Source of the DNA: Cheilinus undulatus
Taxonomy: Eukaryota; Chordata; Actinopteri; Labriformes; Labridae
DNA: 64,000 nt
Direction of reading: 5' to 3'
NCBI RefSeq assembly: GCF_018320785.1
Contig: NC_054869.1
Coordinates: 37,475,789 to 37,539,788, forward strand
The notes under the pieces were generated by a model. That model did not search any database. It worked only from the letters and a program-made list of their open reading frames with translations, and had not been told where the DNA came from. The translations under genes were made by a program, and so were the position numbers. The number at the start of each line of letters is the position of its first letter. The stretch's first letter is position 1. This document shows positions 49,740-61,416 of the stretch, in pieces.

Positions 49740-50110
49740 CTGTATTATATACATACTGTACTGCATTGCATTATATCGTATCCTATCTAACCGTATTGTA
49801 TCGCTGCACTGCAGTGCATTTTATTATACCATTCTGCATCGTATCATATCATGTAATGCTGCATTGCATTGCATTTTTTGTAGCATACTGTTTCATATTG
49901 TACAGAACTGCATCCCATCTTATCCTATCAGTGTATCACATCATATTGTATTATATAGCATTGTATCGCACTGCACTGTATCTCATTGTATCAAACCTTA
50001 CTACACTGTATCATATTGTAGCATAATGTATTATATGATATTGTACTGCATTGCATTACTTTGCTTTGCATAGTGTTATATCGTTGCTTAGCATATCGTA
50101 TCATCGTCTA
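49740..50110. repeat. Degenerate pentamer array
   Basis: About 370 bases are built from pentamers such as TATCG, TATTG, CATTG, TGCAT and TATCA, in changing order. Stops are rare, so two + strand frames stay open, but the peptides are low-complexity and not genes. A smaller island of the same kind lies near 51725-51795. Confidence 0.75.
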
Positions 50111-50639
50111 GTGTTGTATGGTAATGTACTGCAAGTATCAAACTATATAAGTATATTAAATCATACGTGATATCATATTAAAACTTTACAAAATTTAACC
50201 GGAGTGTATGGTATTATAACCAGTTGTTCAAATACCATGTTTTATAAGCACTTGTTCCTGTGAACGTGAAGGTACAGTGAGCAGAGTGCACACCTCTGCA
50301 TTTGCGTCATAAAATCTTAAACAAAATACTCTGAGTTAAAAAAACAAACAAACAAATTGATGACAGGGTGACAGGAAGTGATTAAAAGTTCAAGCACTGT
50401 TTAAAACTTCACCGGTAAGCAGAATAAATGATGGCCAAACTGGCCCTCCAGCATGAGGTCTGCAAATTTCCTCCAGTATAAAAATGTAATCTTAACCTGG
50501 ATAATTTAAAATATCTTTGTTATGTTATAAAAATTTGAAATTTGAAAATTATAATTATTATAGATAATTAGATCAAAAGTCAGAAATGTGGGAAAAGAAA
50601 TTAATTTGTGTTTTGAATTCATATTTTCAATTTTACACC

Positions 50640-51070
50640 TCATAATTACAACTTAAACTTATGCTTTTGACTTTTTATGTCATATTTTGACCTTTTAGGT
50701 TTACAGTTTTAAATTGAAGTAATATTTTGATCTTTAAAACTTATGATATCGAATCGATCTATTATTATGGCCTTGTCAACCCATGATTTAAAATTGTATG
50801 TTATATTTTGACCTTTGAAACTCATGATTTCCAATTTTTATTTCATATTTTGACCTTTAAGACTTACAGTTTTGAATATAAAGCCATATGTTGACCTTTA
50901 AAACTAATAATTTTGAATCTCATCTCATATTTTGACCTTTAAAACTCATAATTTCAACTTTCAGTCTCACATTTTTGTATTCTAAAATCATTATTTTAAC
51001 TTTAATTTCATGTTTAAACCTTTTAAACTAACAAGTTTGACTTTTTATCTCATTTTTGGACTTTTTTAAT
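50640..51070. repeat. Minisatellite with about 41-bp period
   Basis: The phrase TTTGACCTTTAAAACT(C)AT recurs with its TTTGA (or GTTGA/TTTGA-like) core at 50686, 50726, 50807, 50848, 50890 and 50931, steps of 40, 81, 41, 42 and 41. Units decay at both ends. Confidence 0.75.
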
Positions 51071-53398
51071 CTCAAAAGCATTTATCATCAGTGCTAAGTT
51101 TTTTTCCAATAAGTCATGACAGGTGACAATGAGGCTGACAGTTTATGGTTTAATGTTGACCCTGTTAGACTCTCAAGTAAGACCTAAATTCAGAATCCAG
51201 CTCCTGCAACTCTTTTTCACCCAAAGGGGAAATATGAGAAATAATAATCTACAACTATTACATGGTATCTAAAATTGTGAAATAATGTTCAGCATGCTTC
51301 TAAACAGATAAAGATTGACCTTGGTTATACTTTATTTCCATGTTGCAAAGCCTGGTTTGCTCTGTCCTGCAGCAAATTCACTTTACAGAAGATGATAAAA
51401 AGTTACAGACTACTTTAGAGCCTAAATAACCAACAGGCACTGATATATGTTTATGTATGCACATATATATTAACATGTGGTTATTAATGGCTTAATCTTC
51501 ATCATTTTTCATCTCTGATCGACACAGAAAAGGAAGAATTAAAATGTGTTTTAACTCATGTTGCTGTGGATCACATTACAGCCTGCGGGGCATGTTTTAA
51601 CAGTTTGACAGCAGCTGTGTCAGGCCATGACACACGCCGGTATGGCATTGTCGTTTACCAAAATAGCCTAAAATCATTAGTGACATTTCAGCTGAACTGA
51701 ATCAGATCATATCTTACATGCTGTTTTGTACTGTACTGCATCACTTCAAATACCATCCCATTGCATTGTATCCTGCAGTATCGTATCCAGCTGTCTTGTG
51801 ATTCCCACCCTCACTTTGATCTACAGCCAACCTTAAATGTATTGTGTTTATGATTTTGTTTCTCTTTACCATTTTTGCACTTTTCTCTGGGGGGGCAAAG
51901 TTGTATTAAATTTAATCCAGAGTGAAGGAATGTCTGGGTTTTCTCTATTTTAACTAGGTGCCTTTCTTTAATGATATTATAAGAAGACTTGTAAATTTTC
52001 CTGAGGCATTTCTGTCCACTTGGGCCTTAAATTAGAGCATCTCAGGCGTGAAAATGTGCTTGATGTTACCACGTTTTCTCAGAAGTTGTCGCTTTTTATA
52101 TGAAAGTGAAAAACTGCTGTAAAACAATCCTCTTGTTCTAAAGTTGTGTCAGTCTGAGGTTAAACTGCCATGGCGCTCCAAGTGTTGCAAAATCTCTGGG
52201 AATTAAAAGGCTATCTGTTACTGTGTGTGTTTGAGGTCCTCTGTCCTCAGACTTCACCAGAAGTAGGGAAAAATACAGTGAGTGTTGCCCTCAGAAGCCC
52301 AGCCTCCACGTTTAGGTTGTTGGCTGCCCAGCAAACTCGTGGAGAGGCTGCTGTAAATAGCCGAGGGTGCGGACGGAGAGTTGGGCCTATATTTAGTGGT
52401 CAGACTTGCTGGTAGAACTTGTCCTCAAACAGCAGCTCAATGACCAGGAAGTCTTTGTCATTGTTTGGTCTTTATAACAGAACATACTAGTCCAAAAAAA
52501 ACCCTCTTTTTCTGTGTAGGTAGGTGGCCTGAATGGATGATGCAGACACATCGCATTGATATGGGGAGGATCTCTTGCTGTATGGGACGAGTGAAAGGGG
52601 AAATCAAGAAGATGTAAAGGGCAGGCTGTGCTGAAGTGAATGTTAATGTTGCTCCCTTTCTCCTGGATGGTCAAATGCTTGTGATTTTGTTGACAGCATC
52701 TTGACAGATGATCATCTACCAGTACTTTTGTTTTTCAGGCTGCACATCTGGAGACTCTTTTATGCAGTTTTATTTATCCCTCGTCATAGCCAGGGCCGTA
52801 AAAGGCTTAACATCATTGACTGTCCTTGAGAATAACTCATCAAAAGTTTAAAAGTTTCATTAACCAGATTTAATATGCTAGATGGCACAACTGGGAGTCA
52901 CATAACAGTAACTTTTCACCGCTACTTTTCAGAACTAGATATAAAGAAATTAAAAATACTAATTCTCTGATACTTTTTCAATACTGCACATTTAAAACTG
53001 CGCAGTCTGTTAATTAAATGACTGATTGTTTTTGCAAATAAAGACTTTTAAAACATGTATTTCTTAGAAGAGAGCTTAATTCTTTGGCTACAGCTAAGAA
53101 GTCCTAGGCACCCAGTGTTGGGTTTCTTGTTTTCAATTATGAAAAATTGCAGGCACCATCTTAATTGCAAAACATCATTGGTAATGTTTCAGTAACAATA
53201 ACAGAAAACAAGATCATACAAATTTGAGGTACAGAGGACTTGTTTTTGTCATTGTGGTATCAAAACAGGTATCACTTTTGTTAGATTTTTATCAGCCTAG
53301 CTACATTTCCACCAAGTTTGGTTTAGTTCAGTTCAATATGGTATGCAATTATTTCTGTAAGTTTTGGACTGTCAAAAGTTGATTCAGTTAAGTCCAAC

Positions 53399-54085
53399 TC
53401 AGTTTGGACCTAATCTATGTGAATAGGTCTCAATCATATTGGTCTCATCAGACCAAATAACTGTCTCCCACTTGACAATGGAGTATCCCTCATGCCTTTT
53501 GGTGAACTGTTGTGGAGATTTAATATCAGTTTTCTTCAACAGTGTCTGTCTTTTCCACTCCCCATCAAGCTTTGACTGGTGAAGAACCCGGGCAACAGTT
53601 GCAGTAAGCAGAGTCTCTCCCATCTCAGCTGCTGAAGCTTGTAACTCCTTCAGAGTAGTCATAGGTGTCTTGGTGGTCTCTCTCACCAGTCTCCTTCTTG
53701 CACGGTCACTCAGTTTGTTAGGACAGCCTGATCTAGGCACATTTACACATGTGCTATGTTTCTTTTATTTCTTGACCTTTTCTCTGAGTTAGTTGAAGTG
53801 TTCTTTTGTCTTTGTGGTGTAAAGGTAGCCAGGAATACTGATTAACTGGTGACTGGACCAGGTGTCTTTGTCTTTGTCTCTTGCTCAGGTGATCCCCTTT
53901 TCACTAATTGTTAGACTACTAACACCAATTTGCTGGGCCTCTTGAGTTTGGTCAGTCAAATATAACATAATTTTTATAATTAACATGACTTTGTAGAAAT
54001 CTGTTTATGGTTTATTGTATTTTTTTTGGTAAAAAGAAAAAGGCAAATTTTATTTACCATGATTGATTTATAACATCAATAAAAT
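53399..54085 (-). pseudogene. Tc1-like transposase fragment (family B, copy 2)
   Basis: On the minus strand, the outer end lies near 54085 (GATGTTATAAATCAATCATG). The frame at 53399-53740 encodes a transposase N-terminal half: a helix-turn-helix with GCPNKLSDRARRRLVRE, then TLKELQASAAEMGETLL and ETVIWSDETNM. It stops at the first catalytic aspartate. The right half of the element is absent. The longest intact frame of the three family B copies. Confidence 0.85.
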
Positions 54086-54537
54086 GGTACTGGACCGCTC
54101 AGTGGAATTGCACCAAAACAAAGGTTCAAAATTCTGGTATTGCAACATTATAAATGCTGGATTGTAATCCTTAAATTGTTGTGTTCAAATAAGTAGTGAT
54201 CAGTTTCAAAATTGTATCAAGGAGATTCCAAAAACTCTATCAACACATGAACAGAACAACCTCCTTCAACTTCTAAATGCTGCGGCAGCAACCTGACATG
54301 ATAATTAATTATGCCCTGTTCAGTGTTAGGTTTCACACACCCTAGCTGAAAATAAATGGCGGCCAGAGTTTGTGCTCACAGGTCAGGAAGAAGGAAAGAG
54401 AGAGAGACAGAGCGAGGAAGACTAAGAGGAGAGAGGGAAGGACTTTCTTTTCACACAGGCATGTCATGGAGTCCCACAGTTAATTATAATCACAGTGCCT
54501 CTGTCTTTCTCTCATTCTGCCTTCTGTCTCTCTGCAG

Positions 54538-54659
54538 CATCATGGCCGTCTCGTCATCATCACCCAGTCTCCTTCTCCTTCTCCTGGTTTCCTCCCTGGA
54601 TTGGCTGTCTGCTCCGGGATCTGGATTTCTTGTGGGTCAGGACCCTGTGACATCATCAA
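54538..54659 (+). CDS. ghr: ghr first coding exon (growth hormone receptor), 3'-partial
   Basis: The acceptor CTCTCTGCAG ends at 54537 after a long pyrimidine tract, the ATG is at 54542, and the donor TCA|GTAGGT type junction is at 54659/54660. The exon encodes 39 residues plus one base (phase 1). The peptide starts MAVSSSSPSLLLLLLVSSLD and continues WLSAPGSGF: a signal peptide with a short n-region, a leucine-rich h-region (about 10-19) and a likely cut near residue 26-28. It closely resembles teleost GHR (GHR1-type) signal exons. GHR is a single-pass class I cytokine receptor that binds growth hormone and signals via JAK2-STAT5. Extracellular, membrane and Box1/Box2 exons are expected beyond the right edge. 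The ghr call also rests on the rimoc1-fbxo4 neighbourhood. Without the next exon it is not certain. Confidence 0.8.
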
Positions 54660-56415
54660 GTAGGTTTTTTTTTTTTTTTTTTTAATGTCAGGACAAAGTA
54701 AGAGGAAAAAAGAGATGATAAACAAGTGGTCCTTCAGACAGTTAATCAGTCCCTCTCATCAAACATTAACAAATGGGATTGAGGTTGTGTGCATGACATG
54801 CTGCTGCTGCTTGTTATCAGGACTTATGTCAGACATCAGTTGCAGAATGCCATGTTTGCTCTCATACATGTGGAAAGGTTTGCTGTTGAGCAAATGCGCC
54901 GCTTTCCTGGTTTGGCTTGTCAAACAGGCTGCTGATCAATAGAGCCTGGGTAAACATACAGTCTGAGCTTTGCTGTCAAAGTCCAGGGACAGGACACAGA
55001 CGTGTTCAGCCAGCTCATCCGGCCATCACCAAGCAATTTGGGATGATTAGGCGAAAGAATGTATTTGGCTGAGATCAAAAACCAAACTTTAATTTTGATC
55101 ACATTTACCGCATTAAATCAAAAAAGCAAAGATGACCAAGAGATTCTCAAGGGCCACTATGTCGTCTTTAACCACATAATTTCTGCAATTGAGATGCATC
55201 TACATTAACAGACTGATTTAGCATCTTCTCTACAGGATTCAGCCAAAGTTTGAAGCCCTGCATCACAAATTATTGTACTGTCAAAGAAAGGACAGGACAT
55301 GACTGAGAGAAAGTCTCACAGCCAAGCCAAAATATGTCTCTAGACTTTGGAAAGAACATGACCTTCTTTTGCTGGATTTACTGCACACATTTCTCTTTTT
55401 TTAATCAGAAAACTTAACCACTCTAATCATCATAATCTCCATCATTAGCTATGCTCAGGAGACCATTCAGTACATTTACACTTAGAAAAAATTGAATAAT
55501 TAGTCCGTCTAAAACTGTAGTTTTAAAATGGACATAAATGGCTGGGGATTGATTTACTCTTAAATGTGCCAGAGTCTGACAAAAAATGGTCTTGGCATTC
55601 TGCACATGCTTCACAGTTTCCATGCCAGACTGTGATTTAAAAGTTGATGAGCATAAATGCTTACCACAGTGCAAGTTGCATTGTTTATTCAGAGATATGA
55701 ACGAGCTGATGGGATGGTGGGGATCTTCATTCTGGTGTAGCGCTGATTTCACTGATGGATGATCTAAATATTAATGTTTGTGATAAACATCTGCACCAAG
55801 AGGGATAGGGTGCATTATTTTTGTGCCAAAAGTAAAGTGCAGAGTATGCATAAAATATACTAAGCTGTAAATTTGTCCATGTTTTCACTGTGCAACACAC
55901 AGCCTGTTTACTTGTCTGCAGTGTAACAGGAAGAAGGTTCATAGCAGCTTGCAGAAACGGGTTGAATTGCCATCTTCCATAGTAGAGGCCTCCTGTCAAT
56001 AAACTGACTGTCCCAATGTGCTTGTATACAGCTTAACTTCACCATGCATTTAAATGTACTGATCATGGAGTAGCTCTGCATTCAAACATTTTCTGTTTCA
56101 TTTTGGATTATTGCACTGTCATATACCAACTAACTTCCTGTTTGGAAACAGACCTATTTTTATGGAAGGGATGGAAAACTTATAACCAAAAATCACTGGC
56201 AAAAATAATCCATGTCCAGGCACTCAAAATGGTTTGAAAAATGAAAAAGGCCTTATTTCATAAATACACCAGTGTTTATTGGCTTGCGCATTCTCCAGGG
56301 TGTAGTGAGCTTTTCCTTTCATCAGCACCAATGGTTTGAGGGACACCAGGATTTAGCAAAAATGTCCAAACTGACATGTGCGATTTTAAACCTGTGAACA
56401 TTTCTTGGTTCTCTG

Positions 56416-56823
56416 TTGTTCAACCTTTACATGCTTCCACGTGGTTCAATCATTCAGAAACGCAATGTCTCCTACCATTCATATGCTGATGATACACAGC
56501 TTTATGTCTCATTCTCCCCTGGTAATCTCAATCCCATGAATCACTTGGTCAAATGCATCAATGAAATAAACCTCTGGATGTCACAGAATTTACTTCAGCT
56601 TAACACAGATAAAACAGAAATCCTGATTGTCCACAAAAACAGAGACAAGAATTCATTTAAGTTTATTTTCAGTTCTTTCAAGTGCAGTGAGCAAGTCAGA
56701 AATCTTGGCGTTATCATCGATACAAGCTTAAACTTTCAACATAATATAACTACCATTACCAAAACAGCCTTCTACCACTTAAAAAACTTGTCCAAACTAG
56801 GGCTGAATGATTTGCAAAAATAA
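56416..56823 (+). pseudogene. L2-like reverse transcriptase fragment
   Basis: The 135-codon frame has YADDTQLYVSF at residues 23-33 (YADD is the RT catalytic box), then WMSQNLLQLNTDKTEIL and VRNLGVIIDTSL, the order typical of CR1/L2-group LINEs. The frame ends inside the hAT-like insertion; the upstream RT and the endonuclease are missing. The remainder after 57498 shows AAHILTGSKKIEHITPIL. Confidence 0.85.
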
Positions 56824-57497
56824 TCTAATTGCGATTTTTTTCCCCAATATTGCAATTGCAACTTAATATGTTAGTATTAGGTTCCTCATCGTGTGTGTTT
56901 TTCATCAAATTCAAGCAATAGATCATTCTATGTTATAACCTACACTCAGTCAGGAACACACTCATCATACATTTAAAAATTTTATTGCAAAATGAATATG
57001 CAGTTTTACTTGGCAGAGAAAAATCTGCTTAAAAGATGCTCCATTGGTTTGTCAAGCAGCATGCTTTGACTTTCCAGGGAGCACATGGCTAGAAACCTCC
57101 ATATGGATACATTTACGCCACTGGAATTGATCTCAATGATATTATTTAAGAAGTAATCAATCCATATTAGCATGAATCTGAGTATGAGAGTGCAACAAGC
57201 TTTAAGCTATAAAGGAGGAGGCTTGGGTGGAGGAGGTGAAGCTTTGCCAGAAGCAACCTGGTGCATCAGCATTAATGCAAGCAGGGATTAGTGAGTATGT
57301 CATATTTAAATGGACCGCAATGTTGACACTTTAATGTTTGCATAACATGCACAACATCTCTGCTGCAAAAAAGGAATCTATCAAACTGGAATTTTGACAC
57401 AATTCAAGTTAAAGAAATATTGCAACTCCTGCGGTTTGTAAATTGCAGCTGGCCATGTTGCAGTTTAATCTAATTTGTGATTAATTTCCCAGCCCTA
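56798..57497. mobile_element. hAT-like non-autonomous element inserted in the L2
   Basis: It begins TAGGGCTGAATGATTTGCAA and ends CAGCCCTA. Flanks GTCCAAAC (56790-56797) and CTCAAAAC (57498-57505) agree at 6 of 8 positions. About 700 bp, no transposase. A second copy begins at 63656. Confidence 0.75.
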
Positions 57498-59399
57498 CTC
57501 AAAACTTAGATCCTTCATGTCTCAACCGGACCCTATGCTGGACTTCCAAAAAAAGTCTATTTGCCTCCAACTTATCCGAAATGCTGCAGCTCACATTCTA
57601 ACAGGATCAAAGAAAATAGAACACATCACACCCATTCTGAAAAAATCTTCCCCGGTTTCTGGTCAAATACAGAATTGATCTTAAAGTATTACTTCTTGTT
57701 TATAAGTCACTGAACGGTGTGGCACCCCGGTACATTTCTGACCTGCTCACTCACTATCATCCAACCAGGTCGCTCAGATCTTTGTTTGTTTTTAATCTTC
57801 TGTAAGCACATTAAGTTTATATATGAAATGTGCTATACAAATAAAGCTGAGTTGATGTGTGAATGAGGATGGAAACAGTGGAAGTGTGACCTGCTGTATA
57901 AGGTGTTTTGAGTAGTCAGATGACTAGAAAAGGGCAGTTTAAGCTCATTTACATTTAGTAATTTACAGACTCAATAAAGAAACTGACAAGCTTGAATCAA
58001 AAAACAGATGGAAGAAAGGCCGCTCAGTGGGGTGATTTTTTAAAATTTAAGATGATAAAAATTAATGATAAAATACAGTAAATACGGAAAAGCCTAAAAT
58101 ATATTAGTGTGAAATAGAGCTCAATAATTAAATGAAATAAAACTGGATTGGACTGTATACTATATCTGTAGATAAAACATTACTCAAATTCAGCCTCTCC
58201 TTACTGTGGCACTGGTGACACAGTGAATGTCATATCAATACTTTAAGTCCCCGTGAGTAGATTTTAGCCCGTTAAGGAACAGCCTGCATCTTTTTGACTT
58301 ACAAAAGCAAATTTCAGCAGCAGTAGCATCGTCTATTTCTACTGTATGTGATTATTTTTGCCATCTGAAACTACTTCCATGTGGTGGGTGTCTGTCGGCA
58401 TGGTTAACTGCACACAAAACTATAGCTTTTTTATTTTCCAGGGCAAAGATTCTCTGCAAATGATTTATTTTACTATTAAAAAAGCAGGACGAGACTTTTT
58501 TTTTCTTTTTTTTTTTACTCAGACGCGTACAGTCCAAGATCAGTAAACACCACTTTGTCCATAATGATCTCAAAATCTATGCAAAATCCTGAATCTTCAT
58601 TTAAAAATACTGCAAGTTTTCCTTTACCTTACTGTTTAACTTCAGTCAACTTGGCAGAACTTCTCTCAGTTAAAGGAATGTTTGGATGAAGTCAGTGGCA
58701 CTAAAAACATTTGGCACCAAAGATAAAAAAATGTCCTTGAATATAAATTTTAATAGACGCCAACTACTCTGTGTATTCTTAGACACATCAGCTGAAGGCC
58801 ATTTGTCTTTTGAGACCTGAGACATCTCTGAAACGTCTCTGTCTGGCAACCACTGTGAAAGAGTCACCTGAAGAAACCTTGTGGGGATTGCAGTTCTGAG
58901 ATTTGGGAATTGTTTGAGGCTCTATTCTAATTTAATACCAGCTCATGCACAGTGGACAATATCTCAGAACCTTACATTTGCTGTGGTATTGCCTTTCTGT
59001 CCTCATGATCCCTTTAGAAATACTGAAAGTGCACTTGTGGACAGCTGCAACATGACTCCAATGCTATTTGAGTTATGACAGTCCAGACAGCAGAATAAGG
59101 CTATATTATCTGTTAAGCCCAGTTCAGACCAAAGATTCATGATGCTATGACAGTTTTAAAGCATTGTGTGGGACCGTTGTATTTGTCTTAGTGAGCCATT
59201 GCAGCTTGAATCAGGATGATTTCTGATACCTTAAGCTTCTAAAGTTCAGTTTTTCCCTGTGATTGAATTCAAAAAGTTAAACTTCCATATATTCTAGATT
59301 TATCTTAAACAAAGTGAAATAATTCAAGACCTTTTGAAAATAATGTGGTTAATGGTTACAGCTTACAGCTCACAGAAAATAAAAATCCACTTTCTGAAA

Positions 59400-59830
59400 T
59401 AGAATATTGTGGAAAGTCCAATTTCTTGTCATTTATTTCTCTTATTCTGGTTCAGTTCACACAACCGCAATCATGAGGAAGAATGCTGACTTGACATTTC
59501 TCTAGAAGACAATAACTGACATCCTCCATGAGGAGGGTAAGCCATGGAAGGTCAATGCTGAAAGAGCAGGCTGTTCTCAGACGCTGTTTCAAAGCTTATT
59601 CATGGAAAGGACAGGAAAAGGTTAGGAAAAGGAGCACAAGCAACAGGGATAAGCTCAGCCTTCAGAGGATTGTCAAACAAAGCAGATTCAAGAACTTAGG
59701 GGAGCTTCACATGGAGTCAGATAGAGTCAGTGAATTAAGAGTCTCCACAGCAGTGCCACAGACTGGTTGCCTCAATGCCATGTCACATAGATGCAGTATT
59801 TTGTATAAAAGGAGCTCCAACTGAGTGCAT
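59400..59830 (+). pseudogene. Tc1-like transposase N-terminal remnant (family D)
   Basis: GAGGAGGGTAAGCCATGGAAG and related text encode, across shifted frames, ITDILHEEGK-type sequence and then KRSTSNRDKLSLQRIVKQ and FKNLGELHMES, a Tc1-type DNA-binding domain. No catalytic half follows. Confidence 0.65.
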
Positions 59831-61416
59831 AAATGAGCAAAATTTCCCAGGCCAACATATCTTGTTATAAATCCTCTTTATGGACTGGTGTTTTGTGATA
59901 TTCTAATATTTTGGCATCATTGATTTTAAGTCACAATTAGTCTGCATAAGAGTTATCTTCCTCTACCTCTTTAAGACCCTTAGAATGTTATTATGCCATA
60001 CAGAAACAATGACTCTTCATCTTTTCTTTGTGCAATGTTACTGAGAAACAGATGGAAGTATCAACACTGACTAGATGACAAATACCAACTCATTTGTATT
60101 TTTTTATTTAATAAAGACCAGCTCCTCTCCTCTTATTGTCTGTTTTATTTTCTCCTCATGGGAGAGTTACTTTCCATTGGCTTAGCCAGCTCACTCAGCA
60201 CAAAGATACGGTAAATAAACACAGGAGGACATTGAAAAATGAGCATTGGTAAAGTCAAGTTTTTGAAACTACTCAGTGGACGAATATAGTGCAGTAAACA
60301 TTGGTTATCCTCTGAACATGTTGTCCTTTGAAATCATGTTGAAATCCAGTTTAGTTTCTCCAAGCCAGACCACAGAGCCAGATGTGAGACCCAACCAGAT
60401 TTTGGTTTTGAATCGGCTTTTTTGTGTTTTCTTTTAGAGGGCTAATTAGACCATCACTTAGAGGATATCTGCTATAACGCTGAAATCATTCCAATATGAA
60501 TGAAGCAATAAATATTGTCTTTCTGTCATTTTGGCTCTCTAATGAGAAATGAATGGTTGTATTTGGGTTTTTGGCTTATTGTAATTTATATTTTATTATT
60601 TCATGCCTTTTGGTCTTAATTTTATTTGTGTTTGTGTTTGGGAGCAGAACAGATGCTGCCTGAGTAGGCTGAGTGATTTTGTTGCCTTATTGGGTGCACA
60701 TGAGTTTTCTTCAGAATCAGAGTCTGTGTAAGATGTGGGATAACATCAAACTAGAGCAGCTCCATCATTCACATGATTTTTATAGAATGGGGCCACTTAC
60801 ATATATCCTTTATTTATACTGGACTATTTTTCACAGATAAAAGGTGATGTAATATTCCAAGGTACATTAAAAACACTAGTGTAAAACAGAAAGGCGTGCT
60901 TGCACTGCACCATTTATTATTTGGAAAATCGCACAGAGTCCTGAGGTCTTTGCCCTCTGGCTTTGTGACTTTCTATTTGCTCATTGAGTGTAGCAAAAGT
61001 CTTTATCTGTATGGGTTTAACGATAAGCTCACAGACAAACCACTGAAAGCCAGGTGAGGTCAAACCATGAATCGATCTGACTGGCCCGCCTCCTTCAGTC
61101 GTTAAAATGGCCTCCAGTGAGCTCTTTGGTATCTAGCTCATGGTCCTCCTCAACAACCATTAAAGCAAATGTAAACACAAAGCAGCAGCTGATAACATGA
61201 GCAAATACACACAGCTTGTGCCTTTCTCAAATGCACTAATGTATAAACTCCAAAACTGATAGTCTGCTTTACTTTAAACCTCCTATATTTGACCTTTTAC
61301 CCACAGCTGTTTCTCTCAGATATCAAGCAGATACTCATAAGAATGTAAACAGTTATGCTTTCAATTTTGGTTGTTTCATTAAAAATTCAGAAGAGAATCG
61401 TCACACAGAAGGCATA

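Larger units (their letters stand above)
26921..54537 (+). other. Proposed ghr intron 1 (27.6 kb)
   Basis: If the exon pairing is right, this is one intron from GT at 26921 to AG at 54537. It is loaded with the mobile elements listed. Stretches 33035-34605, 39107-41350, 43880-45860, 47070-48340, 51070-53390 and 54086-54520 show no gene or element I can name. No other exon was recognised. Confidence 0.4.
56395..57855 (+). mobile_element. L2-like LINE fragment, split by an insertion
   Basis: 5'-truncated. The RT 3' part is at 56395-56797 and the C-terminal part plus 3' end is at 57498-57855, ending near CTATACAAATAAAGCTGAGT, the usual L2 terminus. The gap is filled by the hAT-like element at 56798-57497. 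Confidence 0.8.

Noticed and set aside
49726..50073. Two overlapping long open frames on the + strand
   Set aside because: They arise from the pentamer array, which lacks stop words; peptides are low-complexity.
50640..51070. CRISPR-like regular repeat array
   Set aside because: Units are contiguous, diverged and in a vertebrate intron; no conserved repeat with unique spacers and no cas genes.
52170..52415. 81-codon frame starting MALQVLQNLWELKGYLLLC, looking like a signal peptide
   Set aside because: No good Kozak, donor or homologue I recognise, and it reads into stop-rich sequence. The real ghr signal exon is at 54538.
54356..54541. Upstream in-frame extension of the ghr signal exon
   Set aside because: A strong pyrimidine tract and CAG acceptor end at 54537, so this part is intron; the extension is purine-rich low complexity.
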